Notes: generated by a model not told the origin, from the letters alone. 57,877 nt of DNA from Saccharicrinis aurantiacus (GCF_001660705.2 NZ_LYBV02000019.1:1-57877), one strand, 5' to 3'; positions 36,919 to 46,482 are shown, counted from the first letter of the stretch. Numbers and translations: made by a program.

Positions 36919-37641
36919 ATGACTGTCGACTTATTTATACCTTGCTTTATTGATCAAATGTTTCCTAACACAGGATGGAGTGTTGTAAAGATATTGGAAT
37001 CTCAAAATATTGAAGTAAACTACAACCCAAAACAAACTTGTTGTGGACAGCCAATGTTCAACAGTGGATTTTGGAAAAACTCTAAGAAAACAGCCATTAA
37101 ATTCATCAAAGACTTTCCTGAGGACAGACCAATTATTGTACCTTCCGCCTCATGTGCTGGTTATATTAAAAATCACTACACAGAAGTTTTAAAGGATGAA
37201 CCTGATTACCTTGCTGATTGCGAAAGGTTAAAACGTAATGTTATTGAGCTTAGTGATTATTTAGTAAACCATTTAAAGGTAACTGACTTTAAAGCTAGTT
37301 TCCCGCACAAGGTAACATATCACGATGCTTGTTCTGCGCTACGCGAATATGGCTTAACTGATGAGCCGCGCACTTTAATAAATAATGTTGAAGGCATTGA
37401 GTTAACCGAAATGGAGGACACCCACACTTGCTGTGGCTTTGGTGGTACTTTCATGGTAAAAATGGTTCCAATATCAACTGCAATGGTTGAGCAAAAAGTA
37501 CAACATGCAATGGCTACTGGTGCTGAATATATTGTATCAACAGAAGCATCATGCTTATTGAATATTCAGTCGTATATTAATGAACAGAAGCTGAATATTA
37601 AAACCATTCATTTAGCTGATATATTGGCTCAGAATTTATAA
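36919..37641 (+). CDS. CCG-domain Fe-S oxidoreductase subunit (LutA/YkgE-like)
   Basis: A 240-residue cytosolic protein with two cysteine-rich CCG domains. The first has CFIDQMFP and TCCGQPMFNSGF with CAGY. The second has HDACSALREYG and TCCGFGGTF, ending with TEASCLLN. It matches the LutA/YkgE family. These subunits normally act with LutB and LutC in lactate oxidation, or as heterodisulfide-reductase-like modules. No lutB/lutC follows, so it is an orphan here. It lies upstream of the FMN/Fe-S/nitroreductase cluster but 244 bp away, probably on its own transcript. Role in electron transfer is likely, partner unknown. Confidence 0.88.
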   Translation: MTVDLFIPCFIDQMFPNTGWSVVKILESQNIEVNYNPKQTCCGQPMFNSGFWKNSKKTAIKFIKDFPEDRPIIVPSASCAGYIKNHYTEVLKDEPDYLADCERLKRNVIELSDYLVNHLKVTDFKASFPHKVTYHDACSALREYGLTDEPRTLINNVEGIELTEMEDTHTCCGFGGTFMVKMVPISTAMVEQKVQHAMATGAEYIVSTEASCLLNIQSYINEQKLNIKTIHLADILAQNL

Positions 37642-37842
37642 GGGTCAATTAGACCTCATAAATTATAATTATCTAAATTCAATATGATTTTCTATTAATT
37701 GATATTGAATTTAGACTTCCCTCCTTTTCTATACACACAGCCCACTACTCAAGCTGACAATAAACAATTCAGTCTTCTGTAAAAGCCAATAATTTAACAA
37801 TAGTTTCCAATATAAGTACACTACTACAAAGCACAGGATAAC

Positions 37843-37850
37843 TATTTTTG
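37843..37850 (+). promoter_or_regulatory. -7 promoter box for the redox cluster
   Basis: TATTTTTG matches TAnnTTTG and lies 36 bp before the ATG of the 25-residue ORF. It supports transcription starting just upstream of that ORF rather than of the FMN-binding gene alone. Confidence 0.4.
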
Positions 37851-37885
37851 TATCCAAAACAAATACATCAACAAACATTATACAA

Positions 37886-37963
37886 ATGAAAAAAATAAGC
37901 ATTAGTGATGTTATTAATATAATACTGGCAGCAGTAGTTGTAATGTTATTACTAGCTCTATGA
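37886..37963 (+). CDS. 25-residue membrane peptide coupled to the FMN-binding gene
   Basis: An ATG at 37886 opens a 25-codon frame. The peptide starts MKKISISDVINII and continues with an uninterrupted hydrophobic run (LAAVVVMLLLAL), which is one transmembrane helix with a positive N-terminus. Its TGA (37961-37963) overlaps the ATG of the following gene (37960) in an ATGA arrangement, the classic sign of translational coupling. A -7 box lies 36 bp upstream. It is too short for standard gene calling. It may be a small subunit or stabiliser of the FMN/Fe-S membrane protein, or just a leader peptide. Confidence 0.55.
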   Translation: MKKISISDVINIILAAVVVMLLLAL

Positions 37964-39129
37964 AAATAAATAATAACGTTATTAAAAAAGCATCAGCGTA
38001 TTGCATTATTATATTACTTGTAGGAGTTTGGGCAATACAAAATGAGCAATTATTCGGCATCAAATTATTCACTAGCGAGGAAGGTGAGAGTCAGAAAACG
38101 GAATTTGAGTTGACAGATATCAAAAGCATATTTAGCTCAGCTGATAAATATGAAGTTAATGCAGATAGTATACTAGTTTACTCAGGAACACAACGTGTAG
38201 GATGGGCGATAAATAGTAGTCCCTTTTCCGATTCGATAACTGGATATACCTCTTCAGTTCCTTTATTAATTGGTTTCGACAACAGTAATAAACTTCAGGG
38301 CATTTCTCTATTAAAGAATTATGAATCACCTGATTTTATTGGTGATATTGTAGCCTCTGGCTTTCTTAAAAGTTGGGATAATATTCATATAAACAAGCTT
38401 AGCAATAAAAAAGTAGATGCTTTTAGTGGTGCTACATTAAGCTCAACAGCCATTATTAAAACCCTCAGACACAGAGTTGGGCAAATTTCGGAACAATCGG
38501 CTTCTGAAGTTGAGAAGATAGATTTATTAACAATTGCAAAAACAGCTTCGGGCTATTTACTAATTATATTAGCACTGCTACAATTTTTCTTTACTAAAAA
38601 GATGAGAAAAGTGAGAACCTTACATCAGGTATTGACAATACTAATATTAGGATTTTGGTTAGGTACCTTCTTATCTATTTTTTCGATAAGCAATTGGATA
38701 ATATATGGTATCGACTTACCCGCTAAACTATTTGTATTCGTCATTTTGATACTAAGTATTGGATTACCATTGTTCACTAGCAAATCATTTTACTGTAGTC
38801 ATCTTTGCCCATTTGGAGCAAGTCAGGATTTATTGGGGAAAATAAAAAAAGATAAGGTCAAATTATCACCACGGGTAAAGGAATTTCTTTCAACATTGCA
38901 AGAGAAAGTATTTGCCACTATTATGCTTCTATTATTCACAGGAGTGGGTTTTGATTTAACGAATATTGAACCTTTTTCAGCATTTATCTTTAAGTCAGCT
39001 TCTATACCCGTATTAATATTGGCATTAACATTCTTGGCACTTTCGGTATTTATACCTCGGCCATGGTGCAGATTTGCATGCCCCACAGGATACATACTAA
39101 ACACCATCAGAAAACCCATTGAGAAATAG
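37960..39129 (+). CDS. membrane FMN-binding / 4Fe-4S polyferredoxin-like protein (NosR/NapH type)
   Basis: A 389-residue membrane electron-transfer protein. TM1 is about residues 10-27. An extracytoplasmic FMN-binding domain (45-170) carries the flavinylation motif SGAT (156-159), with Thr159 the expected covalent FMN site. Further helices (about 188-210, 222-248, 253-272, 315-335 and 345-366) enclose two CX3CP motifs, Cys279/Cys283 and Cys370/Cys374, as in NosR and NapH. These would relay electrons across the membrane to the outside flavin. An ApbE flavin transferase would be needed and is not in the window. The two nitroreductases downstream are the obvious acceptors. Confidence 0.85.
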   Translation: MKINNNVIKKASAYCIIILLVGVWAIQNEQLFGIKLFTSEEGESQKTEFELTDIKSIFSSADKYEVNADSILVYSGTQRVGWAINSSPFSDSITGYTSSVPLLIGFDNSNKLQGISLLKNYESPDFIGDIVASGFLKSWDNIHINKLSNKKVDAFSGATLSSTAIIKTLRHRVGQISEQSASEVEKIDLLTIAKTASGYLLIILALLQFFFTKKMRKVRTLHQVLTILILGFWLGTFLSIFSISNWIIYGIDLPAKLFVFVILILSIGLPLFTSKSFYCSHLCPFGASQDLLGKIKKDKVKLSPRVKEFLSTLQEKVFATIMLLLFTGVGFDLTNIEPFSAFIFKSASIPVLILALTFLALSVFIPRPWCRFACPTGYILNTIRKPIEK

Positions 39130-39174
39130 TATTTATACCCAATAAATTAACAACAACACTTATATTTATATATT

Positions 39175-39837
39175 ATGAATAAGAGTCAATTATTATCACT
39201 TTTACTAGCAATAGCTCTCTTTATAACAACATACAAGTTAGTAGATGTTAGGCGCAAATCGGAAGAAACAGAACAATCAGCAACAACACAACGAGAAGCG
39301 GTTTTATCCGTCATACAAAATAGAAAAAGCGTTAGACATTATACAGATAAAAAAGTATCACAAGAAGATTTAATTACTATTATGGAAGCCGGAATGGCTG
39401 CACCATCAGGACACGATACTCGCCCTTGGCAATTTATTGCTATAACAGATAGAAGCACAATGCTTGAATTACGTAAAGAACTTGAATGGGCCAGTGGTTT
39501 AGATGGTTCACCTGCTGCTATTGTTGTTTGTGGTGATATGAGCAAGGTTGATGAAAGAAACCCTGAGTTTTGGATTACAGATAACTCTGCTGCTACACAA
39601 AATATGCTTCTTGCCATTGAAGCGATGGGTTTAGGTGGTGTTTGGAGCACATTATACCCTGGCGAAGAGCGCATGCAACATGCTAGAAATGTACTTAATC
39701 TTCCCGACCACATAATGCCTTTATGCATTATTCCTTTGGGATATCCAACAGGAGTTGAAAAGGCTAAAGATAAGTTTGATATCAATAATATTCATTGGGA
39801 AAAATGGACCAAAAAATCGGTGAAAACAGATGAGTAA
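39175..39837 (+). CDS. membrane-tethered nitroreductase 1
   Basis: A 220-residue nitroreductase-fold flavoprotein with an N-terminal membrane anchor (about residues 5-22) and a short linker before the enzyme domain. The NTR phosphate-binding start is IQNRKSVRHYTDKKV, followed by MEAGMAAPSGHDTRPWQF, then AATQNMLLAIEAMGLGGVW and LGYPTG near the C-terminus. Few nitroreductases carry a membrane or export signal, so an extracytoplasmic location next to the FMN/Fe-S protein is notable. It likely binds FMN non-covalently and reduces a substrate outside the cytoplasm. It overlaps its paralogue by 8 bp. Confidence 0.85.
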   Translation: MNKSQLLSLLLAIALFITTYKLVDVRRKSEETEQSATTQREAVLSVIQNRKSVRHYTDKKVSQEDLITIMEAGMAAPSGHDTRPWQFIAITDRSTMLELRKELEWASGLDGSPAAIVVCGDMSKVDERNPEFWITDNSAATQNMLLAIEAMGLGGVWSTLYPGEERMQHARNVLNLPDHIMPLCIIPLGYPTGVEKAKDKFDINNIHWEKWTKKSVKTDE

Positions 39838-40447
39838 AAGTCACACATTATCATTATTGCTAGCTATAGTATTATTTATAACTACCTATAAGCTAGCTGA
39901 AACAAGAATTAAACTAGAAGATGTGGCCAATTCTTCAACCACCAAAAGAGATGCTATTCTAGAGGTGATTCATAACAGAAAAAGTGTACGACATTATCTG
40001 GATAAATCAGTCTCTAAAGAAGATTTGCTTACCATTATGAAGGCCGGAATGGCAGCCCCTTCTGGAATTGATAAAAGACCTTGGGAGTTTATTCCTATAA
40101 CAAGCAGTAATAAATTAATTGCCATCAAGCAAAAAGATGCAAAAGCTGCTATTGTTGTATGTGCCAACATGCATAAGACCGATGAACGTGCACCTGAATT
40201 CTGGATTACCGACACCTCTGTAGCTACCCAAAATATGCTATTGGCCATTGAAGGCATGGGACTTGGTGCTGTTTGGAAATCAGTATATCCTTGGAAAGAT
40301 TATACTGAACACATTAAATCTGAGTTAAAGTTGCCTGAACACGTGGTTCCTTTGTGCGTAATCACACTTGGTTATCCCACAGGTAAGGACAAACCAAAGG
40401 ATAAATTCGACCCCAATAATATACATTGGGAAGAATGGGGAGAATAA
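39830..40447 (+). CDS. membrane-tethered nitroreductase 2 (tandem paralogue)
   Basis: A 205-residue paralogue of the preceding gene, with the same anchor (SHTLSLLLAIVLFITTYKLAE) and same motif order: HNRKSVRHYLDKSV, MKAGMAAPSGIDKRPWEF, VATQNMLLAIEGMGLGAVW, LGYPTG. About 14 residues are missing after the first core motif, where copy 1 has ELEWASGLDG, so the active-site lid differs. Its ATG lies inside the end of gene 1 (ATGAGTAA, 8-bp overlap), so the two are coupled and could form a heterodimer, since nitroreductases are obligate dimers. This ends the plus-strand cluster. Confidence 0.85.
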   Translation: MSKSHTLSLLLAIVLFITTYKLAETRIKLEDVANSSTTKRDAILEVIHNRKSVRHYLDKSVSKEDLLTIMKAGMAAPSGIDKRPWEFIPITSSNKLIAIKQKDAKAAIVVCANMHKTDERAPEFWITDTSVATQNMLLAIEGMGLGAVWKSVYPWKDYTEHIKSELKLPEHVVPLCVITLGYPTGKDKPKDKFDPNNIHWEEWGE

Positions 40448-40455
40448 TAGATTAA

Positions 40456-41322
40456 TCATAAAAAACCCTCCCAGGCAAGAGCGATAATTACAGTTCGGGT
40501 TAGCCCGTCTGGGCGAGCTTTTCTAACATAAACAGGCACCGCTAACCTAGCTTTTAAATTCCCTTTTTGGATTGCTTTTATGGCTTGTAAGCCGAGATTA
40601 AAAGAAATTCCTTCTGATTCTGGCACTCTTTCTCCATCATAAATATAATCTCCTTTGATACGATAAACAGATACAACTGATGCCATCCAATTTAAATTGG
40701 TACTGGCCCACATGCGGTTATATCGCAGCATAATATCATCTCCCCTATCTAAATGATAACTATTCTGAAAATCAATAAACTTTCCGTTTGGTTCAAAGGT
40801 ATTATCAATAGCCCCAAATGGCAACTGATAACCTAATGCAACTGACCAGGAAGGCATCTTATATTCACCTTGAAATAATAAATCATAAGTACCCAATCCT
40901 CCTTGCAGGGCCATTGGCAGATGATTACCGGCGGCATCTTGCGCGGTGACAGTTCCAATGGGGAATTTAGCACCAAGTGTAATACCAATTTTATCGCTTA
41001 CTAAATACCTGCTTGCTAAAGTAGCATCACTAATATAGGCGTACCATTCTTGACTATAGTATGCATTACGAAGTGGTATTGAAAAAGAAATATCTAATTT
41101 ATCGGATGCTTTCAAAGCTAAACCAAAAACAGAATGCAAATATTGCATATCCTGTTCTCCCAACTCCCAGGTTTGTTCAACACTCAAGGATAGGGGGATT
41201 GATTTTTCGTGCGAAGTTACTGATGATTGCGGCATACTGCAAATACCCGCATCACTACACCCCTGCGCTTTCGCGAGATATGGAACTACTAGAAACAAAA
41301 ATATGCTAAATCTTCTAATCAT
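40456..41322 (-). CDS. exported outer-membrane beta-barrel-like protein with N-terminal Cys pair
   Basis: A 288-residue protein. The ATG at 41322 (MIRRFSIFLFL) gives a signal peptide ending YLAKAQ. The mature protein starts GCSDAGICSM, a Cys-x5-Cys pair I associate with a Bacteroidetes envelope family. The rest is amphipathic beta strands typical of a small transporter-like barrel (KIGITLGAKFPIG, WSVALGYQLPFG, LKARLAVPVYVRK). It ends with an aromatic-rich strand but without a classic C-terminal Phe. It converges on the nitroreductase pair with only 8 bp between stop codons. It may be the outer-membrane partner of that system, but this is inference from position. Confidence 0.65.
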   Translation of the reverse strand: MIRRFSIFLFLVVPYLAKAQGCSDAGICSMPQSSVTSHEKSIPLSLSVEQTWELGEQDMQYLHSVFGLALKASDKLDISFSIPLRNAYYSQEWYAYISDATLASRYLVSDKIGITLGAKFPIGTVTAQDAAGNHLPMALQGGLGTYDLLFQGEYKMPSWSVALGYQLPFGAIDNTFEPNGKFIDFQNSYHLDRGDDIMLRYNRMWASTNLNWMASVVSVYRIKGDYIYDGERVPESEGISFNLGLQAIKAIQKGNLKARLAVPVYVRKARPDGLTRTVIIALAWEGFL

Positions 41323-41381
41323 AATTAGAAAACCTAGCATATCCAATATTGTTTAATTCCTTCTACAAAGAAAATCCTCTA

Positions 41382-44300
41382 TTACGAGAACAACTCTTCA
41401 ATATCATTCATATCAAGAGTTTTCATAATATTCTCATCTGTTTGAATAATATCTCCTGCAATTTTCTTTTTCTGATTCTGTAGTTTTACTATTTTCTCCT
41501 CTATAGTATTTTTACAAATCATGCGATAAGCAAATACCTTTTTATCTTGTCCAATACGATAACAACGGTCAATAGCTTGATTCTCTACAGCTGGATTCCA
41601 CCATGGATCTAATAGATACACATAATCTGCAGCCGTAAGGTTTAATCCTGTTCCACCCGCTTTTAAGCTGATAAGGAACACACGTAACTCACCGTTTGTT
41701 TGGAAATTATCAACCGATTGCTCACGCTGTTTCGGACTACTCTTTCCATCAAGATATTCGTACTTTATATTTAGTTTATTGAGTTCAATTTTCACTAAAT
41801 CTAACATCTTCACAAACTGAGAAAATACCAATATTTTATGGTCGGTAGTTTTATGAGTAATGTGGCGCAATATCTCTTTTATCTTAATTGATTGCGCTTC
41901 TGTTACATTTTCATCATTGATTAGTAATGGGGAATCACAAATTTGGCGCAGACGCGTTAAGGCCTCAAGTACCATTATTTTTGATTTTGCCAATCCTTGT
42001 TCATCAATCTTATTTAATAACTTCTCTTTAAAGTTATTTCGGTAAGCATCATAAACACTACGTTGTTTAGGCTCCATTTCGCAGTAAATTACATCTTCTG
42101 TTTTTGAAGGTAACTCGGTTGCAACACGCTCTTTTGTACGACGAAGAATAAACGGATTCACTACTTTTTGTAGTTCACTTGCTATGTTTTCATCGCCGTC
42201 GCGATCTATTGGAAAAGCATAATTCTCTTTAAAAGAAGAAGCAGCAGCAAAGAAGCCTGGATTTACAAAACTCATTTGCGCATATAAATCGAACGTACCA
42301 TTCTCAATTGGTGTACCCGACATGGCAATTCTATTGTTGGCTTGAATTAGTTTGGCAGCTTTAAATCGACGCGAAGCAGGGTTTTTAATGGCCTGCGACT
42401 CATCAAGAATTACATAATTAAACCTGAAATCCTTTAGCACTTCAATATCACGTAATAATATACCATAGGTAGTAAACACCAAATCGTAATCTTTAAATAC
42501 CGAGGTATCTTTTTGGCGATTGCTTCCATAATAATAAAATGCCTTTAAATCAGGAGCAAACTTAGCAATCTCATTTTCCCAGTTAAACAACAATGTTGTT
42601 GGTACCACAATTAAATTGGTACTATTTTCTTTACGAACTACATGCTGAATAAAAGTTAATATCTGCAAGGTTTTACCAAGTCCCATATCATCGGCCAAAA
42701 TACCACCCCACTGCATCTCATCTAAGAAATTAAGCCAGTTTAAACCTTCTTTCTGATAATGGCGGAGTTCAGCTGTAATATTATCTGGAACTTCGGTATC
42801 TGTAATCTCAGTAAACGCTTTTAATCTCTCACGCTTCTCTGTTATTTCTTGTATAACTTTAAAGTCGTCTATTTCATCAAATAAATCATCAACAATAGAA
42901 AAGCGAAGTTTTGAGATGGCTAAACTATTATCCTTAATCTCTGAATTTCTGAAGTATTTCTCTAATTTAGTAAACCACTCCTTAGGCATAATCCCTACAG
43001 AGCCATCGTTTAACTGAATGTATCTTTCCTTTTTAAGAACCGCTTTTTTAATCTCAGCTAAACCAATCTGATTATCACCAAAACTAACTTGTATATTCAC
43101 TTCAAACCAATCTTGACGAGAAGTAACCGAAGTACTTATATTACCTTGGTATGGCGAATACTTAAAACCTTTGAGGTCTTTTAATCCAAACACCTCAATA
43201 TTATTAACCTGCAAATGATCAAAGAACTTATAAAACCACATGTTATCGGTAAACTCACTCATGTGGAGGAAGAATATACGATTGGATTTTTGTGTTTCGA
43301 ATTGAGGATGCATTTTCGAAATCATGTCAATATAATCATCCTCAAGCTCAAAGTTTCGTTTGTAAACTTTAACTAATTGATCAGTTTTATCAAGTAAGTT
43401 TCCGTTTTTATGTAGGAGCACAGACATGTCGTCTTGATAAACAACTTGTGGTGTAAATACCACATATCCATCTTTCTCGGTTAGGTATAATTCCTTCTCG
43501 TTAAAGTCTAACTCAATCACTTCTGTGTCGTAGCTTCCCTCATTAAAATTGATTACAAAATCTTTTGATAAAGGAGCCACTACCCTTCTGTAAAACTCTT
43601 CTTTTTGCGCCAATACCATTTTTAGCTCACTTGGTAAACTGGTCAGGCACTCTCCTACTCTTTCATTCTTTGAAAAGTAAAAGATATTATTGATACTGTT
43701 GATATATGGATTAACGTATTTCTGACTTAAATCTTCATGTTTATAAAACAACTTACCCACTTTGATCTTCATATCTGAATTCACAAACTGACTATTAACC
43801 GACACATCAAATGTCATATCAATAGGTGTGGAAGAAAGTGTTATCATGCTTAAATCACGTTTCTTAAACTCATAGAAACCCGTATCAGCATGATAAATAA
43901 AACGCTCATTCGTCATTAAACGAAAAGCCTTTTGCATTGCGGAAAAAGATTTAGAATCACTTAACTCATCCAAGTTAAACTGATGGATAAGATCTAATAA
44001 TTCTCTTTGATTATCTGACGGTTTTATTTTGTTTGAATCGCGATGGTAAACATCAATACTATTTATAATAGCATCTTTTGTTTTATTGGTTTTACCTAAA
44101 ATGGGCACTATACGATATGAGTATGAACCAGTGCGAGACTGAATGGCTTGTAAAACAAAACCCAATTCTTGCAAAGTATCTACCTTTGGTAAATGATTCA
44201 ACACTTTCAAATCATCTTCGGGCTTAAGAATGCGGGCTAATCTTGCATCGGCTAATTCGTCGGCCGACATTAAGCCTTTTGCCTTTGAATCTGCTACAAT

Positions 44301-45092
44301 GTGTAAGCCTTTATCCTCATCATATACGTAATTAAAATAATCGGTAAACGGAGCACCTTTATCTAAGCCATATTGACTTAGTAAATCTTGCTGAAAAGGC
44401 ATATTCTCCTCGGCAAAAACGCCCGCAATCATTTGCGGAATATCAGAGTTAGCTATCAACAATAAACAATATAATTCTATCGAATTTAAATTGCCAGATG
44501 CTGTACTTTGAGTAGATGAAACATAAAATGAATCTTCTACTTTTCTGATTTCAACACTATCTTTACGGTATTCATCTTTAGTTTTAAAGGTGATACATTC
44601 CGGAGTAATAATAATATCAGTACACGTCATTAAAAAGGCATAATTCACTACCCTATTAATGGTATTACCTGTAGCCATTTGTTTTAACTCTCCAGCACGC
44701 AAAGGATTAACATTAACTAACTCTACTCCTGCGGCATGTCTTTTTTCAGCCACTTCAATAGGTCTTGCACCCTCTTGTGCAAAACCATCAAGCTTATAAA
44801 TATTATCAATCAAATATTTTAATGCCGCCACACTGTGCTTACACAATACACCAAATGAAAAAGGACAAGAACAACTGGTGCGTACTGAACCTTTGTAAAT
44901 TCCGTATACTTCAGTTTTATAGTATTTAGAATCACGAACCATGAATCTAAATGTATCATTCTCTTTATCACTTCCTTTTAAAGTAACTACATTATTGTTG
45001 TATAATGATTCTCCTTGCTGAATATTGGCATCAGTGGTTGAAGCATTGATAAATTCCTCTATAAGAGTTAAAGCTTGTTCTATTTTGTCCAT
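41382..45092 (-). CDS. SNF2-family helicase with SWIM zinc finger
   Basis: A 1236-residue nucleic-acid translocase. A SWIM zinc finger is near the N-terminus (Cys74-x-Cys76, Cys84-x-His86 in SCSCPFSFGVLCKH). A long middle region (100-740) of mixed alpha/beta includes a bacterial SNF2-associated domain. The motor follows: Walker A DDMGLGKT near residue 800, DESQ in place of DEAH, SGTPIENG, then the helicase C lobe with FSQFVKMLDLV, SLKAGGTGLNL and DRCYRIGQDKKV. This is the bacterial SNF2/SWI type often about 1000-1250 aa long. Role in repair or transcription-complex recycling is presumed. Gene context (orphan) offers no help. Confidence 0.93.
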   Translation of the reverse strand: MDKIEQALTLIEEFINASTTDANIQQGESLYNNNVVTLKGSDKENDTFRFMVRDSKYYKTEVYGIYKGSVRTSCSCPFSFGVLCKHSVAALKYLIDNIYKLDGFAQEGARPIEVAEKRHAAGVELVNVNPLRAGELKQMATGNTINRVVNYAFLMTCTDIIITPECITFKTKDEYRKDSVEIRKVEDSFYVSSTQSTASGNLNSIELYCLLLIANSDIPQMIAGVFAEENMPFQQDLLSQYGLDKGAPFTDYFNYVYDEDKGLHIVADSKAKGLMSADELADARLARILKPEDDLKVLNHLPKVDTLQELGFVLQAIQSRTGSYSYRIVPILGKTNKTKDAIINSIDVYHRDSNKIKPSDNQRELLDLIHQFNLDELSDSKSFSAMQKAFRLMTNERFIYHADTGFYEFKKRDLSMITLSSTPIDMTFDVSVNSQFVNSDMKIKVGKLFYKHEDLSQKYVNPYINSINNIFYFSKNERVGECLTSLPSELKMVLAQKEEFYRRVVAPLSKDFVINFNEGSYDTEVIELDFNEKELYLTEKDGYVVFTPQVVYQDDMSVLLHKNGNLLDKTDQLVKVYKRNFELEDDYIDMISKMHPQFETQKSNRIFFLHMSEFTDNMWFYKFFDHLQVNNIEVFGLKDLKGFKYSPYQGNISTSVTSRQDWFEVNIQVSFGDNQIGLAEIKKAVLKKERYIQLNDGSVGIMPKEWFTKLEKYFRNSEIKDNSLAISKLRFSIVDDLFDEIDDFKVIQEITEKRERLKAFTEITDTEVPDNITAELRHYQKEGLNWLNFLDEMQWGGILADDMGLGKTLQILTFIQHVVRKENSTNLIVVPTTLLFNWENEIAKFAPDLKAFYYYGSNRQKDTSVFKDYDLVFTTYGILLRDIEVLKDFRFNYVILDESQAIKNPASRRFKAAKLIQANNRIAMSGTPIENGTFDLYAQMSFVNPGFFAAASSFKENYAFPIDRDGDENIASELQKVVNPFILRRTKERVATELPSKTEDVIYCEMEPKQRSVYDAYRNNFKEKLLNKIDEQGLAKSKIMVLEALTRLRQICDSPLLINDENVTEAQSIKIKEILRHITHKTTDHKILVFSQFVKMLDLVKIELNKLNIKYEYLDGKSSPKQREQSVDNFQTNGELRVFLISLKAGGTGLNLTAADYVYLLDPWWNPAVENQAIDRCYRIGQDKKVFAYRMICKNTIEEKIVKLQNQKKKIAGDIIQTDENIMKTLDMNDIEELFS

Positions 45093-45478
45093 ATTGGAAT
45101 GCTATTGCATATAAATTAAATACACACCAAACATCTAAATAAAAGGCATAATTATGATCTAATTTTTGCCCTTTAAAATGTTGCGATGGCGCCAAAATGC
45201 GAAAATAGCAATAATTTTTGCTTCGCGCTAAGTTATACAACATGTATTAATATTATAATTGAAGTAAAATTACAGACTAGCCTTTTAGATAATCACATAA
45301 TACATTCTTAATCAACTTTTTTGTACATTAATTGCTTTAATATGAAATAATGAAGAAAAATATAGAATATTCAGAGAATTTAAGTCTCATCTAAATTAAC
45401 AATACCACTTATAGCTAGATATCAACATATTACTACATTTTACTTCATGCATTATTGTATAACCGTTAAAAAACTATA
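45093..45478. other. divergent intergenic region, nothing recognised
   Basis: AT-rich spacer holding promoters for the SNF2 and MscS genes. I see no firm -7 box, repeat or hairpin. Confidence 0.4.
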
Positions 45479-46432
45479 ATGATGAAAAATATAAAATCCT
45501 TCATTCTACCTGTTCTTCTTTTGTGCCTCACAATTGCACTTAAACAAGTCAACCATTTTTATCCGCAACTTGCCATTATCAATACTGAGATAACTAGTAA
45601 GCTACTCTCTATAGTTTTAATAATCAGTTTTACCTGGATGGTAATAAAAATGCTACGTTTAATAAAGCTAGGTGTATTAGGCAATTTTGATATTAAGAAA
45701 GAAGATAATTTAAAAAGCAGGCGTGTTTATACACAATATAATATACTTGAAAACATTTTAATATTTGTGGTAATTATTGTGGCTATTGGTTTTTCATTAA
45801 TGCTATTTGATGATGTAAAAAAGTTAGGTATTAGCTTATTTGCCTCGGCAGGAATATCGACAATTATAATTGGTTTTGCTGCTCAAAAATTCATAGGAAC
45901 AGTTTTAGCGGGTATTCAAATTGCCATTACCCAACCCATTGCAATTGATGATGTAGTAATTGTTGAAAATGAATGGGGCTGGATTGAAGAAATAAACCTT
46001 ACCTACGTTGTAGTGCGTATTTGGGATAAAAGACGATTGATTGTACCAACTACGTATTTTATTGAAACTCCCTTTCAGAACTGGACAAGAAACACTGCCG
46101 ATATACTTGGAACTGTATTTATATATACTGATTACACTATGGATGTAAAAGCATTGCGAGAAGAGCTAACAAGGCTTTTAGAATCAACTGATTTGTGGGA
46201 CAAAGAAGTAAACGTTCTGCAGGTAACAAATGCAACAGAACAAACTATGGAGGTTAGAGCCTTGATGAGTGCAAAAAACTCGCCAACTGCATGGGACCTG
46301 AGAGTATTTATACGAGAAGGCTTAATTACTTTTATTCAAGAGAACTACCCTGATGCTTTACCAAAAACGCGTATTGATATACCCGAAGCAATTGAAGCAG
46401 ATCCCTTATCTAAGGAAGAAATGATGAACTGA
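45479..46432 (+). CDS. MscS-family mechanosensitive channel
   Basis: A 317-residue inner-membrane channel opened by membrane tension. Four hydrophobic segments are seen (about 8-24, 37-55, 88-110, 118-140). The pore-lining helix and start of the vestibule are recognisable in GFAAQKFIGTVLAGIQIAI and the beta domain in PIAIDDVVIVENEWGWIEEI. TYFIETPFQNWTR closes the domain. A C-terminal cytosolic alpha/beta part runs to 300. Two adjacent ATGs (45479, 45482) serve as start. Size is close to E. coli MscS plus one extra helix pair. Confidence 0.92.
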   Translation: MMKNIKSFILPVLLLCLTIALKQVNHFYPQLAIINTEITSKLLSIVLIISFTWMVIKMLRLIKLGVLGNFDIKKEDNLKSRRVYTQYNILENILIFVVIIVAIGFSLMLFDDVKKLGISLFASAGISTIIIGFAAQKFIGTVLAGIQIAITQPIAIDDVVIVENEWGWIEEINLTYVVVRIWDKRRLIVPTTYFIETPFQNWTRNTADILGTVFIYTDYTMDVKALREELTRLLESTDLWDKEVNVLQVTNATEQTMEVRALMSAKNSPTAWDLRVFIREGLITFIQENYPDALPKTRIDIPEAIEADPLSKEEMMN

Positions 46433-46482
46433 TTGTTATAGGTTACTATTAATAAGGCAGTTATGAGTAATGCGCAATATCT

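Noticed and set aside
36919-37641. Lactate utilisation operon (lutABC)
   Set aside because: Only the LutA-like gene exists; the expected lutB and lutC are absent and the next genes are unrelated.
39339-40257. Long minus-strand open frames inside the two nitroreductase genes
   Set aside because: They are antisense shadows of well-conserved coding sequences with no recognisable products.
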